DNA of 64,000 bases from Aradus depressus (lineage: Eukaryota; Arthropoda; Insecta; Hemiptera; Aradidae), in NCBI GenBank assembly GCA_963662175.1, contig OY759215.1:43789213-43853212 (forward strand), read 5' to 3'. Both the position numbers and the translations under genes were made by a program. Below the pieces are notes generated by a model. The model searched no databases and was not told where the DNA came from. It was given only the letters and a program-made list of their open reading frames with translations. Below, in pieces: positions 1 to 10,681 of this stretch (positions within the stretch are counted from its first letter, which is position 1; each line of letters begins with the position of its first letter).

Positions 1-151
1 ATAATTATTATAAGTGGCGTCGAACCATTACCCGACCATGAACGGAACTTTTCGCTATTTGCTTCTTAACAGTTAAGAATATATAGCGCCATTTATAATT
101 CGCATAGTATAATTTATAAAAAAAACTGAAGATACTCATTCGAATGGAAAT

Positions 152-241
152 TGTAGTGTTTTGTATTTAACATATGGCATTTAATGTATTGTATTAAACA
201 TATGTTTTATGAATAAACGACAGTTGGTTGCTAACTCTACA
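152..241 (+). repeat. 5' LTR (90 bp)
   Basis: The LTR starts TGTAGTG and ends CTCTACA, giving 5-bp inverted ends TGTAG/CTACA. It contains a polyadenylation-like AATAAA in GAATAAACGA. It matches the 3' LTR base for base. Ninety bases is very short for a gypsy-type LTR. Confidence 0.9.
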
Positions 242-259
242 TGGTGTCAGGTGTAATTT
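242..259 (+). other. Primer-binding site
   Basis: The sequence immediately after the 5' LTR begins TGGTGTCAGG. TGG is the complement of a tRNA CCA end, and TGGTGTCAG resembles the tRNA-Leu type of primer site known from some LTR elements. The identity of the tRNA is an inference. Confidence 0.6.
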
Positions 260-319
260 AATATGTAGTTCGTTTTAATTGTACATGTTTTTTTAAGTAT
301 ACAAAAATATATTACGAAA

Positions 320-1843
320 ATGATTGGAGGGAACAAAGATGACTTGGTACAGACTTCGGCACCTCCGTATCAGGTAACACCACCCGAATTATTTAACTTT
401 CAATCTCCTTCTGAATGGCCTCGTTGGATTAGAAGATTTGAACGATTTAGAGTCGCTTCCGAATTAGACAAGAAAAATGAGAAGAGTCAAGTGAGTATGT
501 TACTTTATTGTCTGGGGGATGAAGGAGAGGATCTGTTGGATTCTTTTGGATTGGGAGAGGAGGAGATGGCTTCTTATGAGATCGTTAAAGAAAGGTTTGA
601 GATGTATTTGGGTTTCAAAAGAAATATTGTGTATGAGAGGTCAAAGTTCTTGAAAAGACGTCAGCTAGCAGGAGAACCAGTTGACGCTTTCATCAATGAT
701 CTGCACAAATTAGCGCAGTCCTGTGAGTTGGGGAGCTTGAAGGAGGAACTAATCCGGGATCTTATAGTGATCGGGGTGGCGGATGACGCCCTTTCTGAGC
801 GGCTCCAGATGGACGAGTCGCTCACATTGCATTCGGCTATCCTAAAGGTCCGCCAGGCTGAGAACGTGAAGCAACAGCAGTCCGTTGTCAGAGAACATCG
901 GTCTGGAATTGAAATTGATTTTTTGAAATATAAGCAAATGCGCGGGTCAGGTCCCGTTGTTAAGTGCGGCAAATGTGGGTTTTCGGATGGGCACAAGGTG
1001 ACCGAATGTCCAGCTAACAGAGCTGAATGTTTCAAATGTGGTCTGATGGGGCACTATAGTAGATGTTGCCACAAGAAAGGCTCTCCTAGGAAAAAGGGCT
1101 TAGTTAATCAGCTGGAGACTCAGAAAGGTCCCAAAAGTGGAGTTACCGGATACTTAGGACAAGTTAACATTTCGGAAGTCGAATCTGTTACTGCTTGGAA
1201 AGTAAAGGTTAATGTTGCGGATAGAGAAGTCTTGTTCAAGATGGACTCAGGCGCAGATGCGACAGTGATCGGAAGCCAGCTGTGCAAAGATTTGGGACTT
1301 AAGGTCAAGAGTACCAATAAGATTTTCTTTGGACCAGGAAAAACAAAATTGAACATGTTAGGCGTAGTGAGAATTCCGATTTCTTTCAAGAATGTTACAA
1401 TTCTCGAAGATGTCTATATTTTGAAAGAACAACCAATGCCTCTCCTGAGTAGGCAAGCTATAGAGAAACTAGGACTTGTTAATTTGAACATTACCTCTAT
1501 TATGACTGATAAGCCCAGGTACAACAGATCGGAACCTCTGCTGCCTTCAAGCCTACCTGACCAGCCTTGGAAGGTGGTTGGCGTGGACCGGTGCAAGTGT
1601 AATGAAAAGTGGTTACGAAATAAGAATAATTTCGAAAAAAGAAAAGGAGCTCGAGTTTTGCCAACTCTGCTGTCAAAGACCCCTGTTTGGATTCCCGATT
1701 TAGAAAGACCAGAGGAGATTCGTGTGAGAACAATGCACCCTCGGTCATATGTGGTCACGTCAGCTGGAAGAGACCTGAGGAGAAACAGAAGACACTTAAT
1801 TCCTAAGGGAGATGGAGCGAAAAGAACAGGGTATGTAAGGTGA
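320..1843 (+). CDS. Gag-protease polyprotein fused to integrase remnants (507 aa)
   Basis: This is the single ORF of the LTR element. Residues 1-200 resemble the alpha-helical gag (retrotrans_gag type) region that begins with PPELFNF and an SEWPRWIRRFERFR segment. Two zinc knuckles follow: C216-x2-C219-x5-H225-x4-C230 and C237-x2-C240-x4-H245-x4-C250. A retropepsin active site DSGAD starts at D309, with flap and LLSRQAIEKLGL-type downstream sequence. From about residue 403 the protein changes abruptly. PSSLPDQPWKVVGVD matches the start of a gypsy integrase core, and residues 440-495 (RKGARVLP, VWIPD, PRSYVV, RRNRRHL) match the post-integrase C-terminal tail. Reverse transcriptase, RNase H and the DDE core are missing, yet both junctions stay in frame. 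The ATG at 320 is the first in-frame start after the primer site. The product could package its own RNA, but cannot copy or integrate it alone (inference). Confidence 0.88.
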   Translation: MIGGNKDDLVQTSAPPYQVTPPELFNFQSPSEWPRWIRRFERFRVASELDKKNEKSQVSMLLYCLGDEGEDLLDSFGLGEEEMASYEIVKERFEMYLGFKRNIVYERSKFLKRRQLAGEPVDAFINDLHKLAQSCELGSLKEELIRDLIVIGVADDALSERLQMDESLTLHSAILKVRQAENVKQQQSVVREHRSGIEIDFLKYKQMRGSGPVVKCGKCGFSDGHKVTECPANRAECFKCGLMGHYSRCCHKKGSPRKKGLVNQLETQKGPKSGVTGYLGQVNISEVESVTAWKVKVNVADREVLFKMDSGADATVIGSQLCKDLGLKVKSTNKIFFGPGKTKLNMLGVVRIPISFKNVTILEDVYILKEQPMPLLSRQAIEKLGLVNLNITSIMTDKPRYNRSEPLLPSSLPDQPWKVVGVDRCKCNEKWLRNKNNFEKRKGARVLPTLLSKTPVWIPDLERPEEIRVRTMHPRSYVVTSAGRDLRRNRRHLIPKGDGAKRTGYVR

Positions 1844-1911
1844 AGGAGTTAAGAGGACAGAACCAGGGGAGGAAGAGGCCAGTGAAGTGCTGTGAATGCT
1901 AAGACGTTTGT

Positions 1912-1927
1912 GAAAGAGAAGAGAGGA
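1912..1927 (+). other. Polypurine tract
   Basis: A run of purines (GAAAGAGAAGAGAGGA) abuts the 3' LTR. This is the expected place for plus-strand DNA priming. Confidence 0.75.
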
Positions 1928-2017
1928 TGTAGTGTTTTGTATTTAACATATGGCATTTAATGTATTGTATTAAACATATGTTTTATGAATAAACGACAGT
2001 TGGTTGCTAACTCTACA
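1928..2017 (+). repeat. 3' LTR (90 bp)
   Basis: It is identical to 152-241 by direct reading and is followed at once by the target duplication GAAAT (2018-2022). Confidence 0.9.
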
Positions 2018-2175
2018 GAAATCTAATGATAGTAACTATCACACATACTAAAGTGTTAAAAAGTAAAATTTTAAGTCATTAGATTTCCCTTCGAATGAGT
2101 AACTTCAGTTGTTTTTTTTAAAATAAATTATACTATGCTAATTGCGCGTCGAGCCATTATCTGAATTTGAACGAT

Positions 2176-2311
2176 TTTTTTTTGTACTTACACTATTAAA
2201 AAGTTTAAGAAGGTTAAGTAGGTTAAAAGTGTTTAGAGAGTGAAGTTTAGAAGGTTAAGTAAGTTTAGAAGGTTAAGAAAGTTTAGAAAGTTAAGGTGGT
2301 GGTGTAGTTGT
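2176..2311. repeat. Purine-rich imperfect short tandem repeat
   Basis: Units of the type GTTTAGAAGGTTAAG recur irregularly about six to eight times. No gene is apparent. Confidence 0.6.
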
Positions 2312-4379
2312 GAGGAGATTTGAGCCAAAACAATAAACTAAATTTAAAAAGTACCGACGGGAGCAGTGGTGTGGGTGAGATCTTGGCAAAGAAGGTATGG
2401 CAGGAAGGGAGTTGGGAGGACAAGAGAGGGGATGAGGTAGGTAGGGTGGGAGGTGTATAGTGGTGGCGTAGGCAGATGAAACATTTAAAAGAAATTGTGG
2501 TTGGGAGGGGAGATAAGTTACGTAGCTGAGGAGGAAAGGACTGAAAATGAATTCTTAACCATCCGTCGTTCTTCCACAGATCCTACTACTGAGTCCACCA
2601 TTTTAGGAAGGCCGCCATCTTGCTCTTTGTCAAAGTTCACTTTTCCCCTCTACTAGTTTCCAACTATTTTCTTCCCCATTTCTCTTTCCTTCCCTCTTTG
2701 AAATTTACTAGAAAATGAAAACTTTCCCTTCAAATTAAAATACTTCTCTTGGTAAATACATCTGGGGAAATGAGTAAGGGTATTTTTCATGTTGCATTTC
2801 CCTGAAGCTCTAAATTAAAGTATAGCTCAACTTGGTAAAGTTTTCCGGAGCTCCGACTGTGTCTGTTCTCATTAGGAGCAGCCATGCTCCAGGCTGTATC
2901 TTCACCGTAATGTTTGTACCTGTCATGTAACGTAGCTAAGCCGGACACACTTTTGAGAGGAAACCGACTTGACTCATCTTTTGAAAAGATTCCTTTTTTA
3001 TCTCTTTATTACTCCTGTTAATATTTAAAATCCCAAAAGTAGACAGACTTCGTTTACCAACTTCGTTTACCATTTGCACTAACGTTACCCCCCCCCCCCC
3101 CCCCCCCAAAAAAAAATAGTGCGTGCTCGTTTTTTGATCCATAAATATTATTTTTATGTTTTATTGGATTTCTCAAACAGTTTTATTTATTGGCTTATTT
3201 TGCTTTTTTCATTTGTTAAATCAACATTATTTTCGTTGTTAAGAACATCCGAAATCACTACATTTGCTTCCAAAGTAGAGACAATAGGCCTAAGGTAAGG
3301 AAAATAAGAAATGTAGGTTTCCACGATAATGCAGTCGAAATATATTACATACAATATTATATAATAATACATTGAAATATTATGTATATTTTTTTAGATT
3401 TACACTGATATATTATTTTCTTTTACCACAAATTTTATTTACTGTGACAAATTTAAACTATCTAAGCATCTTAACCGAAAAGTTCTTTACCGAAAGGTCA
3501 TTTTATAGTTTGTAATATTGATTTTTTAATAAATTCACTACAACGATAAATATGATCAATAATATTGTAAAAATACAATGTTATATCTAATCATGTTTAT
3601 TAAAGCTGTTTTATTGTTTTCACTTTTTTATTCCATGAACTTAGAATTGCTCAAAAACAGCTGACATCACAGATAAAGAAGTGTGTAGTTGTGTGTGTGC
3701 GCCCTCCGACACACACACATTTATACATGCAGATCAACGAGACACATTCTGACATTGCCCCTACCGAGAGCTAAGATGTTTACACTTCAATAAAAAAATT
3801 GTATATAAATGATCTGTTGAATCTTGTTGACATTACATCATCTCACTCTAATTCAGAAATCAGTATTATATCAAGGCTTTTGAGACCATCATCAAAGGTT
3901 TGTTTGACCTTCACGAGAAACGGCTGAACTTAAGAATCGTATTTCCGACCGATTACGTAACTTCTCCTATACGTTGCATAGCTGGGAAAGTAGAAGTACT
4001 TCGAAAAAATTCTTACATATCTATTATATGATTAGAAAAATTTCCTGCACTAAAATATTTCCTAGCGTGTTAATAAATATAGTCTATTAGCATGAGAGAA
4101 TGAAACTAGAAGAGTTTTATTAAATATTTTTAGTTTTTATAAAATTCTTTTTATTTTTTAAAAATATCCAACTCCATAAATATAATGAAGTAAAGAGTTG
4201 GTTGATTGGAGTAGAAGAGAGAAGGGAGCTCCCAAGACAGAGTTGTGATGTAATGACGCGATCGGAGCTGTGCTCATTGTGAAGGGACAACCAGACAAGT
4301 TTTAATTGAACCAATATCATCTAAAGTCTTTGCAGAAAACAATCAGCGTAAATCCAAAGTTGAAACTTAAACTCTATTG
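2312..4379. other. Intergenic, no gene recognised
   Basis: This is AT-rich sequence with a poly-C run of 20 (3088-3107) followed by nine A. ORFs here are short, without recognisable domains, and one is created by the poly-C run. A block of G-rich strand lies around 2380-2540. I see no splice-framed coding segments or known repeat. Confidence 0.5.
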
Positions 4380-4850
4380 GAGACAATAAAAATGGTTTTG
4401 TAGTTCAAAGACCAAAGCAATCCCTAATGTTTGTCGTGTTTGTCTGTGTGCAGCCCCTAAGTCCCTTACAGACATTTGTAGCAACTTAAAATGATTTTGT
4501 AGTTCAAAGACCAAAGCAATGGCTAATGTTTGTTGTGTTTGTGTGTGTGCAGCCCCTAAGTCCCTTACAGACATTTGTAGCAACTTAAAATGATTTTGTA
4601 GTTCAAAGACCAAAGCAATTACTAATGTTTGTCGTGTTCGTCTGTGGGAAGCCCCTAACGCCCATACAGACATTTGTAGCAACTTAAAATGATTTTGTAG
4701 TTCAACATTTGTAGCAACTTAAAATGGTTTTGTATTTCAAAGACCAAAGCAATCCCTAATGTTTGTTGTGTTTGTGTGTGTGCAGCCCCTAAGTCCCTTA
4801 CAGACATTTGTAGCAACTTAAAATGATTTTGTAGTTCAAAGACAAAAACA
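4380..4850. repeat. 99-bp minisatellite, about 4-5 copies
   Basis: The phrase AACTTAAAATGATTTTGTAG recurs near 4483, 4582, 4681, 4715 and 4814. Spacings are 99, 99, a short 34-base partial unit, then about 99. Because 99 is a multiple of three, the minus strand stays open and would read a 33-residue repeat ending FELQNHFK. I regard this as a by-product of the repeat length and not as a gene, but see findings. Confidence 0.85.
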
Positions 4851-4991
4851 ATGTTTTTCGTGTTTGTCTGTTGGGGATAAAAGGTCCTCCAAATCTGAGG
4901 ATATTTGGAAATTTAACAAGAAACAATTTTCCGATAGGTCTAACCGTGTTTGCGTAAATCAAAGAAACAGCAAAAAAAATCAGAACCATAA

Positions 4992-5371
4992 ATGAGGAGT
5001 TTGGAACCAGAGCGGACCAACTGGTTTAAACTGAACAGGAAGAAAATGGCAATTGAAAATTGAGTACATTTTGTTTATCTCCATAAATGGGCCCCAAATA
5101 TTTATTTATATTTGAAATTTTAGAATAGTATTGGATGAGTGATCCCTTTTTGTGTTCTATAAAGTTTTTGAAGGCCGTATGATCCATTGTGACTTTGAAA
5201 ATATATGCACAAAATACTTGTGGACTAAACTTAAAGTGCTGCTATCTATCACTGAAGTGAAGAAACTAAGTGATGGTTTTGAAAACAGGGAACCTATGCC
5301 AACATCAGGATGGTAATAACTCATTTTCCGAAAAATTGTGGGTTGGTCCGCTCTGGCTCCAAACTCCTCAT
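4992..5371. repeat. 380-bp element with 29-bp inverted ends
   Basis: The left end 4992-5020 (ATGAGGAGTTTGGAACCAGA onward) and right end 5343-5371 are reverse complements at 28 of 29 positions. The interior is AT-rich with no convincing ORF. It looks like a non-autonomous DNA transposon, but I could not identify a target duplication. Confidence 0.65.
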
Positions 5372-5379
5372 ATGTAAGA

Positions 5380-5805
5380 CGGTTTTCGGTGAAAACAAAA
5401 CAAGAGCGACCTTCGAAAAAAAAGGATTGCGAATAAAATGTTTCATCAATCTCAGTTTTTTCTATGACTTTTATTTAAAGCAATTTTTGTCTAGCTAATA
5501 AATATAAGCGGTATCTTGTAAATTGAACGCCTGAAGTAAAGTATATATATTTGTGCCAAAATCTAAACAGATCGTAGCACATTTGAGATCATCATTTAAA
5601 TTTCAAGTTCAAAACTACAATCGTTTTTGCCATAGTGCGCTAACAAAGTTTCTATCACATACACATGACTATGTGACTACACACAGAAGACGGATAGACG
5701 TCTTCACAAAAATGATCAAAAACTTATAAGTGAAAACTCGATCTCGGATATTCGATCGATTATAATATTCTTTTATACTACAGGTATAAATAAGAAGGTA
5801 AAAAT
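5380..5805 (-). repeat. Dispersed repeat family Y, diverged copy
   Basis: It shares with other copies the blocks AATTTCAAGTTC, CTACAATCGTTTTTGCCAT, CTCGATCTCGGAT and a terminal stretch in which TATACTACAGGTATAAATAA resembles the usual TATAGGTATA end. The family recurs at 7615-7850, 9684-9990, 10430-10686, 11903-12125, 23215-23600, 30945-31235, 45370-45715 and 46384-46856. Confidence 0.6.
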
Positions 5806-6547
<742 letters not shown>

Positions 6548-6584
6548 AAGTATTATGTAATTAATGCGCAATTAAATATTGCAG

Positions 6585-7034
6585 GTACTTGCCCTTGAAC
6601 AGTTTTATGCATTAGGCTCCTTGAACCACCACGGTGAATTGACCAAGACAGGAAGAAGAATGGCCGAGTTCCCAGTTGATCCCATGATGGGGAAAATGTT
6701 GTTAGCTTCAGAAAAGTAAATTGACTTTATTTTATTCAATTATTTGGAAATACTTTAATTTATCAAAATAAGATAATGCACTAAACGTCTTCTGTCTTCT
6801 TTCTATTTAAGATACAAATGTAGCGAGGAAATTGTGACGATAGCTGCAATGTTGTCGGTAAATGGAGCTATTTTCTACCGACCAAAGGAGAAGATTGTTC
6901 ACGCTGACAGACACTGCTCGGAAAAATTTCTTTCTTCCTGGAGGAGATCATTTAAGATTGTGGAACGTCTATAAACAGTGGGCAGACACATACTTCAGTA
7001 CCCAGTGGTGTTACGAAAATTATATACAATACAG
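6585..7034 (+). pseudogene. Two exons of a DHX16/Prp2-type DEAH-box RNA helicase, with frameshift
   Basis: Exon A (6585-6715) follows an ATTGCAG acceptor and encodes [18 protein letters not shown] through LLASEK. The donor is GTAAAT at 6716. Exon B (6812-7034) follows TTTAAG, restores the phase across the intron (ASE-K-YKCSEE), and encodes [28 protein letters not shown] and [13 protein letters not shown]. These match the winged-helix/ratchet region after the helicase core of DHX16 (yeast Prp2), which remodels the spliceosome before the first splicing step. A tandem GACA at 6906-6913 adds 4 bases after HAD, so downstream codons are out of frame. The donor after exon B is GTTGCT, a weak site. 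I found no preceding or following exons nearby, so this is either a duplicated gene fragment, a decayed gene, or a real gene with an assembly error. The retained intron argues against a retrocopy. Confidence 0.85.
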
Positions 7035-7049
7035 GTTGCTTGTTTATTT

Positions 7050-7335
7050 ATTGGTATTATTATTAAAATTATTATTAAGTTTTTGTGTTGTCTCCTCTCC
7101 TAATACGCCCCCATCCCTTCGGCTAGTTTTGGCTGAAGATCAACAGGTGTCGTCCTTATGGGATTCTGGATACGCATATAAAATTTCGAATCGATACATT
7201 CATTCTAATGGGAATTACAGTGTTTATAGACATGCCCATAGACAGACATTTTTACTTACTCATATATACAAAGTATAAGGGAAGTTATGTAATCGGTTAA
7301 AAAACTCGAAACAGCATTTTCAACAAAATTTCCTA
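7050..7335 (-). repeat. Dispersed repeat family X
   Basis: It carries the family phrases AGGTGTCGTCCTTATGGGAT, TCGATACATTCATTCTAATG and AAGGGAAGTTATGTAATCGG. Other copies lie at 9951-10429, 10850-10990, 12700-13165, 21745-22470, 24120-24475, 30040-30390, 34120-34330, 47270-47660, 52680-53000, 53500-54720 and 57850-58160. The family has no consistent ORF. The open frame 6862-7278 is exon B running into this repeat. Confidence 0.65.
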
Positions 7336-7992
7336 TTTTTCAAATTACAGATTTCAAATATGCAAAAAAAATTGTGTATGTCTGGAAATTTTCTTAAGTT
7401 GGTAATAACTTACGCCAAAAATGCTCAGATTTAAAAAAAATATTCGTTTTGATGTGTATCCAGGATCTATATATTGATTATGATGCCAATTGGACCAGTT
7501 TTTGTGAAAATTTATGCAATTGTTTTTTTTCATGATAACATGTAAAAATGCATTTGAATGTTTATTTGCGCAAAATATTTAGTTTTAGTGAGGACTCAAT
7601 TCCTTTCAATTTTAGGTAAATGTACATTTTACAAAATATCGCTTATGTTAATGACCTAATCAAAAATCTTTCAAAGTAAAAGTAGTGTCAAAAATTAAAC
7701 TACATATTTTATAAGCAATAAAATTTTTGCAGAATATCGGGATATGTGCTGAAAACCGTCCTGAAATGAAGATTTGAACCACATCTTTTTAATCATTTCT
7801 TTTATTAACTCGAAAACTTTTAGTCCTATCAAAAAATTGGGTTTACCACAATATTCGTTATTAAATTTGCAATCGCGTAAAGTGCATAAAGTCTTAGATA
7901 AAATCAATATTTCCCTAGGAAATATTTCGAAATATAGTTTTTTTATTATTGGAATTTCTTATGAAATGATAAAAATTAAAAAAATATATATA
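7336..7992. repeat. X end and family Y fragment
   Basis: 7336-7420 continues the X end. 7615-7850 matches family Y: TACATTTTACAAAATATCGC, GACCTAATCAAAAATCTTTC, GAAAACCGTCCTGAAATGA, TAGTCCTATCAAAAAATT. No gene is recognised. Confidence 0.5.
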
Positions 7993-8281
7993 TGTGATGT
8001 GGTTATTACAGGACTTTCTTATACCAACCACGCTTACAGATCACTCTTTCTCCCCCTCCCCCTTCTCAAAATAATTTTTACTGGCATTACTGGATATAAG
8101 AAAGTCACTCTCAAAACTACGATATACAATGAAAGAAAATTATCGCTGACGCCAACTCATTACACTCTTATGTCCAATAATTCCAGTATGAAATGATTTT
8201 GCGAAGGAGGAAGGGGAAAGAGAGTGATCTGTACTAAAGTGGTTGGTATAAGAAAGTCCTCTAATGGCCACATCACATATA
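7993..8281. repeat. Palindromic MITE, family M1
   Basis: Terminal inverted repeats begin near ATGTGATGTGGTTATTACAG and return at CTAATGGCCACATCACATAT. Inside them ACTTTCTTATACCAACCAC pairs with GTGGTTGGTATAAGAAAGT, and AGATCACTCTTTCTCC pairs with its complement near 8215. Element length is about 290 bp. Other copies are at 14309-15525 (interrupted), 17971-18125, 48545-48845 and 63650-63770. The ORF 7774-8196 crosses it and is not a gene. Confidence 0.8.
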
Positions 8282-8479
8282 TTTTTGTGTACATACTAAT
8301 CCCAAAAACTACGGTAATTTTACATCGACATCTATAATGAAATTAAACGAATAAGGATAGGAGGCATCTTCGCGTTTACCAATGGACTCAAAACGTAAAA
8401 AAACATAGAGGCTATGTGTCTATTTGTAAAATTGCCTTTTGATTGTGGAAACTTCTGCGAAAATAGATCTATTTATTTA

Positions 8480-8700
8480 TTTTTTTAATATTCGCCTCGA
8501 TGAGTCCTTGCTAAGGATTTTGATGTTCAATCAGTGGTTGTGGAAATATTTAATCGCCTCCGAAGGGGCTTAAGACGAGTTTTGAACCCGCGATCTTGAG
8601 CTCTGTAGGTTTTTTTTTTTTTTTTTCTAACGCATCGGCTACTATGGCCATTAGCGTTAGAGGTAGAGCTCAGTAGGTAACCACCTTCCTATATAAGTAT
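8480..8700 (-). repeat. Degenerate tRNA-like SINE head with poly-T insert
   Basis: TTTTGAACCCGCGATCTTGAGCTCTGTAGG resembles the complement of the SINE tRNA-like head, then a run of T and a second tRNA-like scrap GCGTTAGAGGTAGAGCTCAG follow. Confidence 0.45.
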
Positions 8701-8817
8701 CGTGTAAGAGGTTCCTCGCAAATTTCGGTTAGTTTATTCATATTAAAAAATACATTGAAAATTGATCTTGAAACTTGAAAATCATGTATGGTTTTAATCA
8801 TATGATTAATATCAAAA

Positions 8818-9084
8818 AATCGCGTGTTCGAAACCCGGCCGGGGAGCTTAGATTTGTTATCTGGCAGGTGGAAAAACCTGGAGCCGCCGTTCTTCGGATG
8901 GTCTCGAGCCTATATAGTTAGGTACACTCTAAAAACCTAAAAAGGTTAATATGTAGGTTAGGCAAAATTTAGGACTCCCGTAGTAGAGTCAGACTAATGT
9001 TCAAGAGAGCGAGGAAAATGCGCTCTGGTAGTAGGTGATATACCCTCGTAGTTAAAGCCAAGAGTCACAATAACTAACTACTAG
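8818..9084 (+). repeat. tRNA-derived SINE, family 1, 5'-truncated
   Basis: It begins at the B-box-like GTTCGAAACCCGGCCGGGG and carries TTCTTCGGATGG, GGCAAAATTTAGGACTCCC, GCTCTGGTAGTAGGTGATA and the tail AATAACTAACTACT. The A-box half is missing. Confidence 0.8.
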
Positions 9085-9683
9085 CTGAACATGCGAGTTC
9101 GACATGCGATCTAAACTTGAAATATGTTACTTTACGAAAAATCATATATGACCATAAAATAATCCCAACCCCTACCTTAAAAGCGTACAGAATTAGCTTT
9201 TAAAGCTCTCCCGTTAATAATATATTATTTATATTCTTAGATGGTGAATCCGGTGAAAAAAAAGGGATCTGGGGAAAAAACAGTTTTGTGGAGGGGGTAA
9301 GGGGCTTCTGATGCGCTTTACATAACAAAACAGGCAGGCGGGCGGCTGTACCGTGTTTTTGTGACGAAAGTAAGGCTCCGCCTTATTACCTTCCTTGGCA
9401 CCCTCAGATGTTTTCAATAATTTAACCTCTGAGGCAAGATTATTTATCGTTCACCAGGTGTCTGCCGGCTTTCCTAAAAAAATTCTGCGGGTTTCATTAA
9501 TAATGGAGGTTGTCAGTATTTTTTTTTTTTTAATCTGTGAGTCTCTGTGAGCTATGGTCTCCAAGTTAGGCAACGAGTGACCGAATAAAAAGTTAATTAA
9601 TCAGAGACCGAATTAAACACGATTTTAATTTTTTTTTAAAGTTCCTAACCGCCTTTTTACATTCTTATATTTGAAGTATTGGA
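9085..9683. other. Intergenic, no gene recognised
   Basis: The stretch holds short ORFs without recognisable domains, a G-rich patch near 9260-9350 and a poly-T run near 9521-9532. I see no repeat shared with the rest of the window. Confidence 0.4.
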
Positions 9684-10637
9684 AATGTGCGAAAATCCGA
9701 GATCGAGTTTTTAACAGATTTTTACGTTTCAAGGTCCACTGAAGGTTCATTGTCTGTGTGTGTGTGATTGGAACATTATGAGCGCTCTAACTCAAAAACG
9801 ATTGTAGCAATCAACTTGAAATTTGATGTGAAGATGTTACATGTGCTCACTTATATCTGATTAGATTTTGGCCGAAATCGGACGAAAATGAAGACCATTT
9901 TACTAGGAGGCCTAACTACAGTTTACAAAACATCGCCTATATTCTTGACCTAATAAAAATTATCTTAAAATAAAAGGTGTAGAAAAAACGGAAAGGCAAA
10001 TTGTTTAATATATAATGGCGCCCTTCCGTTTTTATTAGTGGGTCCATTTCACCTTAACAGAAAAACTCTAATAACTGCCATAATGTAATAGACGTATCGA
10101 CACAAAATTTAGAATGAGGACTCAGAAGCCCTTAAGTCAACTATTGATTTTTAGCCGAAACGGTCCATTGGGGAAGGAGAGAGAAAACTGAATTGTTCCG
10201 TCGTTATTAGTGGGTGAGGTTTAACACAAAAACTCTATAATTGCCGTTGTAATGAATATATCGCCAAAAAATTTCATATGTGAATTCAAAACCGACACAT
10301 CAATTTTCATCCAAATCGACAGAAGGGAAGGGAGCGATCAGAGAGACGCTCAACTCAAAAACCTCAATAATTGCCGATGTAATGAATTTATCGACACAAA
10401 ATTTAGGAGCCCCTATGTAAGTGTAAAATGGTCAAGAACGTAGGCGATGTCTTGTAAACTGTAGTTAGGCCTTCTAGTAAAATGGTCTTACTTTTCGGGC
10501 GATTTCGCCAAAAATGTAATCAGATATAAGTGAACACATGTGACACATCTTCACTTCAAATTTCAAGTTAATGAACTTGAGTAATGACTTGAGTTTTTGT
10601 CGTTCGTTTTTGAGTTTGAGCGCTCACAATGTTCCAA

Positions 10638-10681
<44 letters not shown>

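Larger units (their letters stand above)
152..2017 (+). mobile_element. Short Ty3/gypsy-like LTR retrotransposon, internally deleted, non-autonomous
   Basis: The element has two LTRs of 90 bp that I read as identical, beginning TGTAG and ending CTACA. It is flanked by the perfect 5-bp direct repeat GAAAT (147-151 and 2018-2022), the footprint expected of an LTR integrase. A primer-binding-like TGG follows the 5' LTR and a polypurine tract precedes the 3' LTR. One ORF fills most of the interior. Full gypsy-type elements are usually 4-6 kb or more and encode reverse transcriptase, RNase H and integrase; these are absent here. The identical LTRs and open ORF suggest recent insertion with proteins supplied in trans by a complete relative (inference). 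Confidence 0.9.
102..2138. repeat. Hairpin (foldback/MITE-like) element interrupted by an LTR element
   Basis: The bases on both sides of the LTR element form one inverted repeat. The left arm is 102-151 plus 2018-2029; the right arm is 2076-2138. GCATAGTATAATTTAT near 102 pairs with the complement ending at 2138, and GAAATCTAATGA (2018-2029) pairs with TCATTAGATTTC (2076-2087). With 152-2017 and one GAAAT copy removed, the arms become continuous at roughly 60 bp each around a spacer of about 46 bases. Farther out, 17-44 and 2146-2173 resemble each other in direct orientation, so the edges of the older element are unclear. No coding potential is seen. Confidence 0.7.

Noticed and set aside
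661..1758. Minus-strand ORFs opposite the gag-protease gene
   Set aside because: Shadows of the plus-strand coding frame.
7774..8196. 140-residue ORF
   Set aside because: It crosses the boundary of families Y and M1 and has no domain.
8495..8525. Hammerhead-ribozyme-like string CGATGAGTCCTTGCTAAGGA
   Set aside because: The stem II-like part is present, but the conserved CUGAUGA is altered and the GAAA of the core is missing.
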